A DNA stretch of 64,000 nucleotides from an uncultured Pseudoxanthomonas sp. Lineage in GTDB: Bacteria; Pseudomonadota; Gammaproteobacteria; Xanthomonadales; Xanthomonadaceae. Location of the stretch: positions 310,001 to 374,000 of the forward strand of contig CAMLGZ010000001.1 of assembly GCA_946479745.1 (NCBI GenBank). The letters run 5' to 3'. This document shows, one piece after another, positions 50,009 to 57,759 of this stretch. Within the stretch, counting starts at the first letter, position 1. Every line of letters begins with the position of its first letter. A program made the position numbers and the translations under genes. The notes beneath the pieces were generated by a model. The model saw only the letters and a list, made by a program, of their open reading frames with translations, was not told where the DNA came from and made no database searches.

Positions 50009-50899
50009 CTACGGCACCGCGATCCCGGCCGCGATACGCCCGACTTCGGCCAGCACCGAATCGTTCGTTTTCGGTGTCGCGGTGGATTCGGCGTAGTACG
50101 CCGTCGCCAGCAAAGGCGCGCGGCCGGGCGGCCACACGATGGCGATATCGTTGGTCTCGCCTTTGCCGCTGGTGCCGGTCTTGTCGCCTACCCGCCATCC
50201 TTTCGGCAGACCGCCACGGATGCGTTTGTCGCCGGTGGTGGTGGCGATAAGCCAGTCGGCCAGCTGCTTGCGCGAAGCGGGCGACAGTTTGCCGCCCAAC
50301 AGCAGCGAGCGCATGTCGTCGAGCATCGCGGCCGGGGACGTAGTGTCGCGCGGATCTCCGGGAATCGATTCGTTGAGCTCGGTTTCCCAACGATCCAGCC
50401 GGGTCACGCTGTCTCCCAGCGAGCGGGCAAACGCGGTCAGGCCCGCTGGCCCGCCGAAACTGGCCAGCAGCAGATTGCCGGCGGTGTTGTCGCTGACGGT
50501 GACGGTGGCATGGCACAACTCGGCCAATGTCATGCCGGTGGCGACATGTTTTTCGGTCACCGGCGAGTACGCCACCAGGTCGTCCCTGGTGTAGACGATA
50601 CGGCGATCCAGCCGTTCTTCACCGCGATCCACCCGTGACAGCACTTGTGCGGCGGCCAGGAACTTGAAGGTGCTGCACATCGGGAAACGCTCATCGGCGC
50701 GATGGCCGATGCGATCGCCGCTGCCCAAGTCGAGGATGCAGACCCCGAGGCGGCCGCCGTGCTCTTGCTCCAGCGCCCTCAGTCGGTCCTGCACGCCATT
50801 CTGGCGTTTGCCTTTGGCCGACACGCCAGCGAGCGGCGCCAATGAAGCGGCGCAGGCGATGGCGAACAGAACGGAGCGGCGCGTGGGATCGTGGGTCAC
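50009..50899 (-). CDS. Class A beta-lactamase, L2-like
   Basis: 296 residues from GTG 50899, which has AAGGGA seven bases upstream. The leader (DPTRRSVLFAIACAASLAPL) has a twin-Arg, so Tat export is likely. Active-site elements are complete: STFK (CSTFKF, nucleophile Ser70), SDN (130-loop), ETELN with Glu166 and Asn170, and DKTGTS (KTG, 234). Residue 69 is Cys but 238 is Ser, so no Cys69-Cys238 carbapenemase disulfide. It should hydrolyse penicillins and cephalosporins in the periplasm. Unlike L2 of Stenotrophomonas there is no adjacent divergent ampR gene. Confidence 0.92.
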   Translation of the reverse strand: MTHDPTRRSVLFAIACAASLAPLAGVSAKGKRQNGVQDRLRALEQEHGGRLGVCILDLGSGDRIGHRADERFPMCSTFKFLAAAQVLSRVDRGEERLDRRIVYTRDDLVAYSPVTEKHVATGMTLAELCHATVTVSDNTAGNLLLASFGGPAGLTAFARSLGDSVTRLDRWETELNESIPGDPRDTTSPAAMLDDMRSLLLGGKLSPASRKQLADWLIATTTGDKRIRGGLPKGWRVGDKTGTSGKGETNDIAIVWPPGRAPLLATAYYAESTATPKTNDSVLAEVGRIAAGIAVP

Positions 50900-50969
50900 G
50901 TTTTTTTCCCTTGTACGGACGGAAGAAAATATCACTTCGTCGCATCGAACGGACAGGGAGCTCGCATCG

Positions 50970-51593
50970 TTACGGGTCAGGCCACTGGCTTTCCAGTACC
51001 TGCATCAGCAGAACGTCCAGCGTCGTACCCGCGTCCAGATGCGCAAGCTTGCCGTCGAGTGCGAGATGGGCGAAACCGTGCACCGTCGACCAGGTAGCCA
51101 GCAGCGCCGCACGCGCTTGCGGATCGAGCGCTTGCCGGTCCGGTATGGAACGGACCGCGCGGATGGTTTCCTCAAGCCGCAGCAAGGCGCGCGCGCCCGC
51201 TTCCTGCAGCGCGGAGTGATCCGGGTTGAGCAGTTCGCGCCGGAACATGAGCTGGAACCGTCCCGGATAGGTCATGGCGAAACGCACGTAACCCATTCCC
51301 TGCAGCCGCAATCGTTGTGTGGGCGTTCCCTGGGAAGCATCGACCTGCAGGTTCTTCGCCAGCTCTTCGAAACCAAGCAAGGCCACTTCCGAAAGCAGCC
51401 CGGCGGCGCCGCCGAAATGGTGGGCCGGCGCCGCCGCCGAAACGCCAGCGCGCCTGGCCGCTTCGCGCAGGCTGAAGCCTTCCAGGCCGTGCTCGGCCAG
51501 GATCTCGTCGGCGGCGCGGATCAAGGCGGTTCTGAGGTCGCCGTGGTGATAGCGATCGGAAGTGCCTTGCTCGGGCGGCTGATTTTTCTTCAT
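50970..51593 (-). CDS. TetR-family transcriptional regulator
   Basis: 207 residues from ATG 51593. The helix-turn-helix is in FSLREAARRAGVSAAAPAHH with an upstream GDLRTALIRAADEILAEHGL. The C-terminal domain (GMGYVRFAMTYPGRFQLMFR, WSTVHGFAHLALDGK) is of the WHG type. Divergent from the SDR/methyltransferase pair 70 bases away, with palindromic candidate operators in between, so it likely represses them. It is upstream of the beta-lactamase gene by 71 bases in the same direction; co-transcription is possible. Confidence 0.92.
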   Translation of the reverse strand: MKKNQPPEQGTSDRYHHGDLRTALIRAADEILAEHGLEGFSLREAARRAGVSAAAPAHHFGGAAGLLSEVALLGFEELAKNLQVDASQGTPTQRLRLQGMGYVRFAMTYPGRFQLMFRRELLNPDHSALQEAGARALLRLEETIRAVRSIPDRQALDPQARAALLATWSTVHGFAHLALDGKLAHLDAGTTLDVLLMQVLESQWPDP

Positions 51594-51599
51594 TCCCAC

Positions 51600-51651
51600 A
51601 TCTTTACACTGTTCAAATTATGAGATAGCCTCATGTTAACACCGTAAAGAT
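51600..51651. promoter_or_regulatory. Candidate TetR operator region
   Basis: Between the divergent starts lie ATGAG-ATAGC-CTCAT (51620-51634, perfect five-base inverted repeat) and outer arms ATCTTTAC (51600-51607) and GTAAAGAT (51644-51651), an exact inverted repeat 36 bases apart. Either could bind the divergently encoded TetR protein. Confidence 0.4.
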
Positions 51652-51662
51652 TGGGCTGCGAC

Positions 51663-52628
51663 ATGAACAAATCCTCCGGACCAGCGAACCCGACGGCATG
51701 GACCCGCAGGGATATGCCCGATCAGGCGGGCCGCACCGTACTCGTGACCGGGGCCAATAGCGGGCTTGGCTATCTCACCAGCCTGGAATTGGCCAGACAG
51801 GGCGCGCACGTAATCATGGCGGTACGCGACCTGGAAAAGGGACGCCTGGCCCAGGCAAGGATTCTGGCCACGCGGCCGAAGGGAAGTATCGAGCTGCGGC
51901 AACTCGATCTGGCCGATCTGGACGAAGTAAAGGCGTTCGCTCGCCGCCTGCTCGACGAACACAAGCCTATCGACGTGCTGGTCAACAACGCGGGCATCAT
52001 GATGCCGCCCCGCTCGCTGACGCCGCAGAGCCACGAATTGCAGTTCGGGGTGAACCATCTGGCGCATTTCGCCCTCACCGGCCTTCTGCTGCCGCTGTTG
52101 CCGAAAGGTCGCGACAGCCGGGTCGTCACTCTGAGCTCCGACCTCCACAAACGGGGTCGGATCCACTTCGATGATCTGGCTGGCAACCGCAAGTACGGGC
52201 GCATTGCCTTCTACGCACAATCCAAGTTCGCCAATGTCCTGTTCGCCTTGGAGCTGGACCGCCGCCTGCGGGCCGCCGGATTACCGGTCAAGAGTTTGCT
52301 GGCGCATCCCGGCTATGCAGCCACGAATCTGCAGATGAGCGGACCCAGCGGCGTACTCAAGCTTTTCATGCGCTTCGGCAACCGCTTCCTTGCGCAATCG
52401 GCGGAAATGGGCGTGTTGCCCCAGCTCTACGCGATCGCCGCACCCGAAGCGGAAAGCGGCCAGTTCATCGGACCCGATGGTGCGAGCGGAAAAAAAGGTT
52501 ACCCCACCCAAGTGCAGCCCGCGGAAGCGGCGTGCGATCACAGACTCGCCGAACGTCTGTGGTTACTCTCCGAAGAGCTCACCGGCGTCCGCACTGATTT
52601 CGCGGGCATGAGGAGCACTCCGCCATGA
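51663..52628 (+). CDS. Short-chain dehydrogenase/reductase
   Basis: 321 residues from MNKSSGPANPTAWTRRDMPD. Nucleotide-binding TVLVTGANSGLGYLTS, structural NNAG in DVLVNNAGIMMPPR, catalytic Ser in VVTLSSDLHK and the Tyr-x3-Lys in AFYAQSKFANVLF. Related to retinol dehydrogenase-like SDRs (the MPDQAGRTVLVTGANSGLG start is typical). Substrate unknown. Overlaps the methyltransferase gene by four bases. Confidence 0.92.
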   Translation: MNKSSGPANPTAWTRRDMPDQAGRTVLVTGANSGLGYLTSLELARQGAHVIMAVRDLEKGRLAQARILATRPKGSIELRQLDLADLDEVKAFARRLLDEHKPIDVLVNNAGIMMPPRSLTPQSHELQFGVNHLAHFALTGLLLPLLPKGRDSRVVTLSSDLHKRGRIHFDDLAGNRKYGRIAFYAQSKFANVLFALELDRRLRAAGLPVKSLLAHPGYAATNLQMSGPSGVLKLFMRFGNRFLAQSAEMGVLPQLYAIAAPEAESGQFIGPDGASGKKGYPTQVQPAEAACDHRLAERLWLLSEELTGVRTDFAGMRSTPP

Positions 52629-53212
52629 CGACGATGGATACCCTCGCCTTCTTCCGCACCTGGCTGTCAAAACCGTTGCAGGTAGCGGCGATCGCGCCTT
52701 CCGGAAGCGCGCTTGCCGGCCTGATGACGAAGGAACTGTCCGCCAAGAGTGGACCCGTTCTTGAACTCGGCCCCGGCACCGGCGTCTTTACCCGGGCATT
52801 ACTGGCGCAAGGTCTGCGCGAAAGCGATCTCACCCTGATCGAGCACGACCCGGGTTTCGCCAACCTGCTCCGGCGGCGATTTCCTGCGTCGCATATCCAC
52901 CGATTGGACGCGGCGCGGCTGGCCAAGGCAGGACTTTTCGAAGACAAAAGCCTGGGCGGTGTAGTCAGCGGGCTGCCATTGCTTTCCATGAAACCGGGGA
53001 AGGTGATGGCCATCCTTTCCGGCGCTTTCGATTCCATGCGGTCAGGCGCTTCGTTCTACCAATTCACCTACGGACCGAATTGTCCGGTGCCGCATCGCAT
53101 TCTCGACCGGCTCGGTCTCAAGGCCACGCGCACCGGCCGCACTCTGTTGAATGTTCCGCCGGCGAGCGTGTATCGCATATCGAGGCGATCGCCGAGAAAG
53201 GAATACCTGTGA
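52625..53212 (+). CDS. Class I methyltransferase, PmtA-like phospholipid N-methyltransferase family
   Basis: 195 residues, starting within ATGA of the SDR gene. The AdoMet motif VLELGPGTGVFTRALL, acidic residue in LTLIEHDPGFANLLRRRFP and GVVSGLPLLSMKPGK resemble PmtA and rRNA adenine dimethylases. SDR plus PmtA-like enzyme suggests a lipid-modifying unit, but neither substrate is shown. Its stop is the start of a 14-base tandem repeat. Confidence 0.85.
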   Translation: MTTMDTLAFFRTWLSKPLQVAAIAPSGSALAGLMTKELSAKSGPVLELGPGTGVFTRALLAQGLRESDLTLIEHDPGFANLLRRRFPASHIHRLDAARLAKAGLFEDKSLGGVVSGLPLLSMKPGKVMAILSGAFDSMRSGASFYQFTYGPNCPVPHRILDRLGLKATRTGRTLLNVPPASVYRISRRSPRKEYL

Positions 53213-53244
53213 CCCGATGTCTCAGACCCGATGTCTCTGACCCG
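53211..53244. repeat. 14-base tandem repeat GACCCGATGTCTC(A/T)
   Basis: Two units (53211-53224, 53225-53238) and a partial third (GACCCG) lie at the end of the PmtA-like gene, beginning in its TGA stop codon. Probably recent slippage; no function is evident. Confidence 0.6.
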
Positions 53245-53254
53245 GCGCACCGGC

Positions 53255-54049
53255 TCAGGCCAGCACTTCAACCGCATCGCCGATGCTTACGCTGCCCGAC
53301 GAACGCGGGATGAGGTTCTGGCCGAAGGTGACGCCTTCGGGAGTGCGGCGATAGCCGATCAGGGTGCGCAGGGGTTCGCCGTCCGGATCGCGCTCGCCGC
53401 GCACCGGATCGACCGTGGTAAAGACGCAGCGCGTGCAGGCCTTGGCCACCTCGAACTCCACTTCGCCGATACGGATGCGTTTCCAGCCGTCTTCGGCATG
53501 CGCGGGCACGCCATCCACCACCAGGTTGGGACGAAACTGCAACATGGACACCGGCTTGGCCAGCCGGGCGTTCAAACCGTCCAGCGCAGCGCGCGAGATC
53601 AGCAACAAAGGGAAGGCGTCGGCGAAACTGACTTCATCGCCCGGCCGCGAATGCGGGTCGGTCATCGGCCGGACAACGCCGGCGTCCATGTGCACCAGAC
53701 GTACAGCCTGTTGCAGGAATTCGCTTAACCAGGTGTCGGCCGTTACCTCGGTGCGCTTGGCGGCGACCTCGTTCTTCCATACATTGACCGGCACGGTCGT
53801 TTCGGTTTGCGGAAGCGGTACGGACAGCGATGGCATACCGGGCGCGTCCAGCGAAAGGCCCTGCGAATCCGGCCACGCTCGCACCAAGGTCAGACGTGGC
53901 AGCTGCCGTCCCGTGAGAAAACCACCCTCCTCATCCACCACCATCCAGCGGCGGTCGTGCCGAAGGCCGCGCGGTTCCACTACCGCCGTCCGCACATCGA
54001 GCGGAGCGGAGGATTTGATGGGGTAGAGGTAAAGACCGGAGAGCTGCAT
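53255..54049 (-). CDS. MOSC-domain protein (YcbX-like, without ferredoxin domain)
   Basis: 264 residues. The MOSC-N beta barrel begins LSGLYLYPIKSSAPLDVRTA, LRHDRRWMVVDEEGGFLTGR and continues to the MOSC core with the conserved Cys in AKACTRCVFTTVDPVRGERD and FGQNLIP. E. coli YcbX, which removes N-hydroxylated base analogues through a molybdenum cofactor, has an extra C-terminal 2Fe-2S domain that is absent here. Cytosolic; monocistronic. Confidence 0.88.
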   Translation of the reverse strand: MQLSGLYLYPIKSSAPLDVRTAVVEPRGLRHDRRWMVVDEEGGFLTGRQLPRLTLVRAWPDSQGLSLDAPGMPSLSVPLPQTETTVPVNVWKNEVAAKRTEVTADTWLSEFLQQAVRLVHMDAGVVRPMTDPHSRPGDEVSFADAFPLLLISRAALDGLNARLAKPVSMLQFRPNLVVDGVPAHAEDGWKRIRIGEVEFEVAKACTRCVFTTVDPVRGERDPDGEPLRTLIGYRRTPEGVTFGQNLIPRSSGSVSIGDAVEVLA

Positions 54050-54081
54050 CGGGACGGTTTCAGGATCGAGGAGACCGCATG

Positions 54082-54168
54082 TTAGAGCCTGCTCAGGGCC
54101 TGCAGGAAGACCTCGTATCCATCTGCGGAATATTCACCCACGAAAGATATAAATGACTCGTCATCCAT
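54082..54168 (-). CDS. Possible 28-residue peptide or gene remnant
   Basis: ATG 54168 opens a 28-codon frame, MDDESFISFVGEYSADGYEV continuing FLQALSRL, ending in TAA at 54082. It is acidic and looks like a protein fragment rather than random sequence. No good ribosome site. It may be the relic of a longer gene, or a real peptide. The rest of the 54050-54508 interval holds a paired repeat (54190-54291) and nothing else convincing. Confidence 0.25.
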   Translation of the reverse strand: MDDESFISFVGEYSADGYEVFLQALSRL

Positions 54169-54189
54169 AGCGACCTGCCGTCTGTAATG

Positions 54190-54291
54190 ACTCGTCGTCC
54201 CCGAAGGCGGGGATCCAGAGTCTTCGTGCCTGGACCGTAGGGTTTTGAAAGCCTAAAGTCGCTGGATCCCCGCCTTCGCGGGGACGACGAG
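54190..54291. repeat. Paired inverted repeat (CTCGTCGTCCCC type)
   Basis: ACTCGTCGTCCCCGAAGGCG plus GGGATCCAG (from 54190) faces CTGGATCCCCGCCTTCGCGG plus GGACGACGAG (ending 54291). It is the same architecture as the element at 7965-8103, both keeping GGATCC next to the hairpin. Confidence 0.8.
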
Positions 54292-54508
54292 CCGATTTTT
54301 CAGTGTCGACACCCAGGGTCATCTCGTTTACGCGCAAGGCCGGCTTATCGCTTCGCAATACCGGCGTCGCTTCGGCGGCGTGAATGGATACTCCAAGTGC
54401 CCTTGGCGGTATGAAGAACACGATGCAAACGCCTTTGTGACTCGGCATTAACCTGGCTGAGCGCATGTTGAGCGGTGCGGATTCCCAACCGCGTGAAGGA
54501 GACCAGCG

Positions 54509-54886
54509 ATGCCCTACATCGACGGATTTGTGATTGCGGTACCTACCGCCAACAAACAGAAATTCATTCAGCATGCAAAAGACGGAGATTCGGTCTTCGT
54601 AGAGCACGGCGCCACCCGCATCCTGGAGTGCTGGGGGGACGACGTGCAGGACGGCAAGCAAACGGATTTCCGCCGCGCCGTAAAAGCGAAGGAAGATGAG
54701 ACGGTGGTGTTCTCGTGGGTCGAGTGGCCCGACAAAGCCACCCGCGACGCCGGTATGGAGAAGGCGATGAAGGACCCCAGACTATCGCCCGATCAGAATC
54801 CGATGCCGTTCGACGGTGCGCGCATGATCTTCGGCGGCTTCTCGCCGGTGGTCGAACTCGGGTCCAAGGCCAGGACCAAGCACTGA
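54509..54886 (+). CDS. DUF1428-family protein (YbaA-like)
   Basis: 125 residues. MPYIDGFVIAVPTANKQKFI, GATRILECWGDDVQDGKQTD, FRRAVKAKEDETVVFSWVEW and DGARMIFGGFSPVVEL match DUF1428, a dimeric alpha-beta barrel family of unknown function. AAGGAGA precedes the ATG. A hairpin terminator follows. Confidence 0.9.
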   Translation: MPYIDGFVIAVPTANKQKFIQHAKDGDSVFVEHGATRILECWGDDVQDGKQTDFRRAVKAKEDETVVFSWVEWPDKATRDAGMEKAMKDPRLSPDQNPMPFDGARMIFGGFSPVVELGSKARTKH

Positions 54887-54910
54887 CAGAACGAACTTTC
54901 GTGCAGAAAC

Positions 54911-54937
54911 GGGCGGGCCGAAGCGGCTCGCCCTGTT
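54911..54937 (+). terminator. Hairpin terminator after DUF1428 gene
   Basis: GGGCGGGCCG-AAG-CGGCTCGCCC with a short TGTTGT tail lies 24 bases after the stop. Confidence 0.55.
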
Positions 54938-54955
54938 GTAGCTGCTCCGTGGACC

Positions 54956-54992
54956 GATCCTATTTCTGCCGATCCTATTTCTGCCGATCCTG
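54956..54992. repeat. 15-base tandem repeat spanning the GH16 stop codon
   Basis: GATCCTATTTCTGCC occurs at 54956-54970 and 54971-54985, with a partial third copy (GATCCTG) behind. Read on the minus strand each unit contains an in-frame TAG; the GH16 gene ends in the second, so the duplication doubles its stop (RQK-stop-DRQK-stop). Confidence 0.75.
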
Positions 54993-55856
54993 TTTTTCGA
55001 TCAAACGATAGACCCTGACGTAATCGATCTGCATGCGTGCGGGGAAGCTGTTGTCGTCCACGCCCTTTTGCCCGCCCCAATTCCCGCCCACAGCGATATT
55101 GATCAAGAAGTGGAAGCGCTGGTCGAAAGGCCATGCGGCCGGGCCATCGCCCTCGTTGGGAAACTCCAGCACCAGCTCGTCGTCGATATAGCCGCGGATT
55201 GCATCGGGTGTCCAATCGGTGCGATAGACGTGGAAGTTGCCGATGGCGCCGTCGACAAACCTGATGCCGGTGCGCTGCGTATTGATGGTGTGGTTATAGG
55301 CCTGAGTGTGCATGGTGATGTGCACCCGGTTGGGGTCGTAGCCGACATGCTCCATGATGTCTATCTCCCCTGACTTCGGCCAGCCACCGTAAGCCTGGTC
55401 CGTGGGCAGCATCCACAGCGCTGGCCAGGTGCCTTTGCCGGAGGGTAGTTGGGCCCTGATCTCGAAGCGGCCGTAGAGAAAATCGCCCTTCCCTTTCGAA
55501 ATCACCCGGGCGGAAGTGTAGTTGCGGCCCTCCTTTTTTTCCTTTCGCGCGGCGATGGTCAGCACGCCATCGGCAACGAACGCATTGTCGGTACTGTCGG
55601 TGTAGTACTGCAGTTCGTTGTTTCCCCAGCCGTGGCCACCGATGTCGTAACCCCATTTAGCCGGATCCGGAGCGCCGGTATAGTCGAATTCATCCTGCCA
55701 CACGGGAGTCGCTTCGAATTCCCAGCGCTTTTCTTCCGCCTGCGCAACGTTCTGGACAGCAACGCTGGCTGCGTCGGCTTGCCGGCCGAAGCAGTACGCG
55801 GCATGCAATGCGACCCAAAGGGTCAATCCACCAAGCACCATTCTTGAGCGTTTCAT
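54975..55856 (-). CDS. Glycoside hydrolase family 16 (laminarinase-like)
   Basis: 293 residues with signal peptide (MVLGGLTLWVALHAAYCFG). The GH16 jelly roll has FDYTGAPDPAKWGYDIGGHG, FEIRAQLPSGKGTWPALWML and the catalytic GEIDIMEH (nucleophile Glu, helper Asp, acid/base Glu) near residue 165, followed by GIRFVDGAIGNFHVYRTDWT and FDQRFHFLINIAVGGNWGGQ. This layout is typical of bacterial beta-1,3(4)-glucanases; activity on laminarin is expected but not certain. Exported, no extra carbohydrate-binding module. Confidence 0.92.
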   Translation of the reverse strand: MKRSRMVLGGLTLWVALHAAYCFGRQADAASVAVQNVAQAEEKRWEFEATPVWQDEFDYTGAPDPAKWGYDIGGHGWGNNELQYYTDSTDNAFVADGVLTIAARKEKKEGRNYTSARVISKGKGDFLYGRFEIRAQLPSGKGTWPALWMLPTDQAYGGWPKSGEIDIMEHVGYDPNRVHITMHTQAYNHTINTQRTGIRFVDGAIGNFHVYRTDWTPDAIRGYIDDELVLEFPNEGDGPAAWPFDQRFHFLINIAVGGNWGGQKGVDDNSFPARMQIDYVRVYRLIEKQDRQK

Positions 55857-55893
55857 CGGAGTGCTCCTGGTTTCTGGAAGTGGTCAATCACGC

Positions 55894-56787
55894 CTAGAAA
55901 AAAGGGATACCCGGGCGCAACAACAGCTGGAAAACCAGAAGCAGCGCGATCGCCGCCGCTAGCGGATAGACCAGCGATATCGCCACCGGCTGTCCGACCG
56001 CCCTGACCGCGCGCAGACGCCAGGCGCCGGACTGGATCCAGAACATGCCGACCGTGGTGACGATCACCGGCAGGAATATCACTTCAAGCCATTCCCGCGG
56101 CACCCGGAACGGCAGGATCAACAGGATCGCCATCCATGCAGGCAAAGTGGCCGCGTGGAAGATGAAGCGACTGCGCGCCCCCACGCTTGCCAGCTCTGCG
56201 GGATTGGAGGCCAGACCCAGCAGGTGCCGCGAAAACTCACGCGCAAAAAGAGGAATGGCCGCCAAGGCCAGCAACGCGGCGATGTTCTTGGCGGCGGCGC
56301 TGAGCCGGAAGTAATCCATCGCCATACCCACGTCGCTGCCGGAACTCAGCGCACCCACCGCGACCTGGGGCAATGCCATGAACACGCCGCAGTACGCCAA
56401 CCAGATCAGGAACAGCCGCGTGGCCGCGGTGCGCCCCGCTCCGCGCCGCAGCAGCAGCAAACAGGCCAGTCCAAGCAGGAAAGTGGCCAACGCGCCGGTG
56501 CCCTGGAACAGGCTGGCCAGCGCATGTTCGCCGTGCCAGCGATGGTTGTTGTGGAACAGGGTCGGCTGCAATCCGGGAGTGAACGCCTTCGGCAGCACCA
56601 GAAAAAGTTCCTGCACGAAGAAAACCAGATTGAAAGCCAGCGTATAGAGCAGGGCCGATAGCAGCGTGAGCCGCGTATCCCAGGCGACGACCGGCGTTGC
56701 CGGTTCGGTGCGCGCCCGCAACCATCCCGCCCAAGCGAGCAGCAGCGGACCCACAACGAGAATCAGCACGGCGGCGATAGCGATCAT
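55894..56787 (-). CDS. Multi-pass membrane protein of unknown function
   Basis: 297 residues from ATG 56787, with eight or so helices and conserved-looking polar patches such as LFHNNHRWHGEHALASLFQG and SGSDVGMAMDYFRLS. The N-terminal frame extends to a GTG at 56835, less likely. I do not recognise the family; the HxxxxxHxxH patch might bind a metal, which is speculative. Confidence 0.8.
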   Translation of the reverse strand: MIAIAAVLILVVGPLLLAWAGWLRARTEPATPVVAWDTRLTLLSALLYTLAFNLVFFVQELFLVLPKAFTPGLQPTLFHNNHRWHGEHALASLFQGTGALATFLLGLACLLLLRRGAGRTAATRLFLIWLAYCGVFMALPQVAVGALSSGSDVGMAMDYFRLSAAAKNIAALLALAAIPLFAREFSRHLLGLASNPAELASVGARSRFIFHAATLPAWMAILLILPFRVPREWLEVIFLPVIVTTVGMFWIQSGAWRLRAVRAVGQPVAISLVYPLAAAIALLLVFQLLLRPGIPFF

Positions 56788-56880
56788 GCGGACACTTGCG
56801 GTTCCCTGCGTCTCGACAAGGTGCGATGGTGCCACAGGCTTGCGCGCCAGGACGCCCCCGCTTTCCTACTGCCGGATAAG

Positions 56881-57495
56881 TCAGGGTCTGCCGGGAAACA
56901 GCGATTGCTGGTTCTTGGGGCGCCAGTTCATGCCCTTGTAGTCGACTTCCTTGGCCGGAGCGGCGACAGGCGCGCCCTGCCGATTCGCGGAAGTCGAAAA
57001 CGTTGCGCCTTTCAGCTTGGCGGCGATCCTTCCGAAGGCTTCGATGTCGTTGTAGGTGAAGGAATACTCGTTCCGGCAAACACGGTAGCGCACGTCCCGG
57101 GCGCTGCCGACGGCACTGGCCCATTCCGGGGTGACGTTCTGGCCGATCAGCTCGATCATTTCCCCATCCACGACCTTGCCGCGGTACGACGCAGGCCCGG
57201 CCGGCAAGGACCTGCCATCCACGAGCCACTCGATGTTGTGGCATGCGGAGAACCGGGAAGCCGGAGCACCCGACCCTTCGTTCGTGGAAACGAAGGCCAG
57301 ATTGATCGTCGACGAAGACGCATCGCCGAAGAAAACGGCCTCGAAGGTGAACACCGGCAGGGTCGTATCCATGCTGCCGTCGGCGGTATAGGCGACCGTG
57401 CGCTCGCCACTGACGCGATCGAAATTTTCGCTGACGTTCTGCGCGGAAACCGGCGCAGCGACCGCCAGCGCGATTGCGAACAAGGCAATACGCAT
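56881..57495 (-). CDS. Secreted protein of unknown function
   Basis: 204 residues with a signal peptide (MRIALFAIALAVAAPVSA). Beta-rich, with two single Cys residues (SACHNIEW, YRVCRNEYSF) that could pair, and a polar C-terminus with Pro/Ala linker before DYKGMNWRPKNQQ. No recognised family. It ends 92 bases before the membrane protein gene and could be in the same unit. The 57496-57759 gap holds a small CACACT-CCCC-AGTGTG hairpin (57543-57558) and no gene. Confidence 0.8.
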   Translation of the reverse strand: MRIALFAIALAVAAPVSAQNVSENFDRVSGERTVAYTADGSMDTTLPVFTFEAVFFGDASSSTINLAFVSTNEGSGAPASRFSACHNIEWLVDGRSLPAGPASYRGKVVDGEMIELIGQNVTPEWASAVGSARDVRYRVCRNEYSFTYNDIEAFGRIAAKLKGATFSTSANRQGAPVAAPAKEVDYKGMNWRPKNQQSLFPGRP

Positions 57496-57759
57496 CAGCC
57501 GGCCGCCAGGCCGACGGCCGGTAATTCGAATTCTGGCTTCATCACACTCCCCAGTGTGTTGCGGCGTTCATGACGCTAGGCCGTTTGGCTTCCCCGCCAT
57601 GACTTAGCGTGCACAGCTTGCCATTCCCGGCGTATCCGCGCACGTGTATGTGAGGAGTTGCTTCGTCCGATTGTGCGGTCGGTCACGCTGTCAGCAAATT
57701 CGCCCCGGTATCGAACCGACTCAAACCGTGGAGCGCAAGGCTTCGAGTTTTCATTGCGC

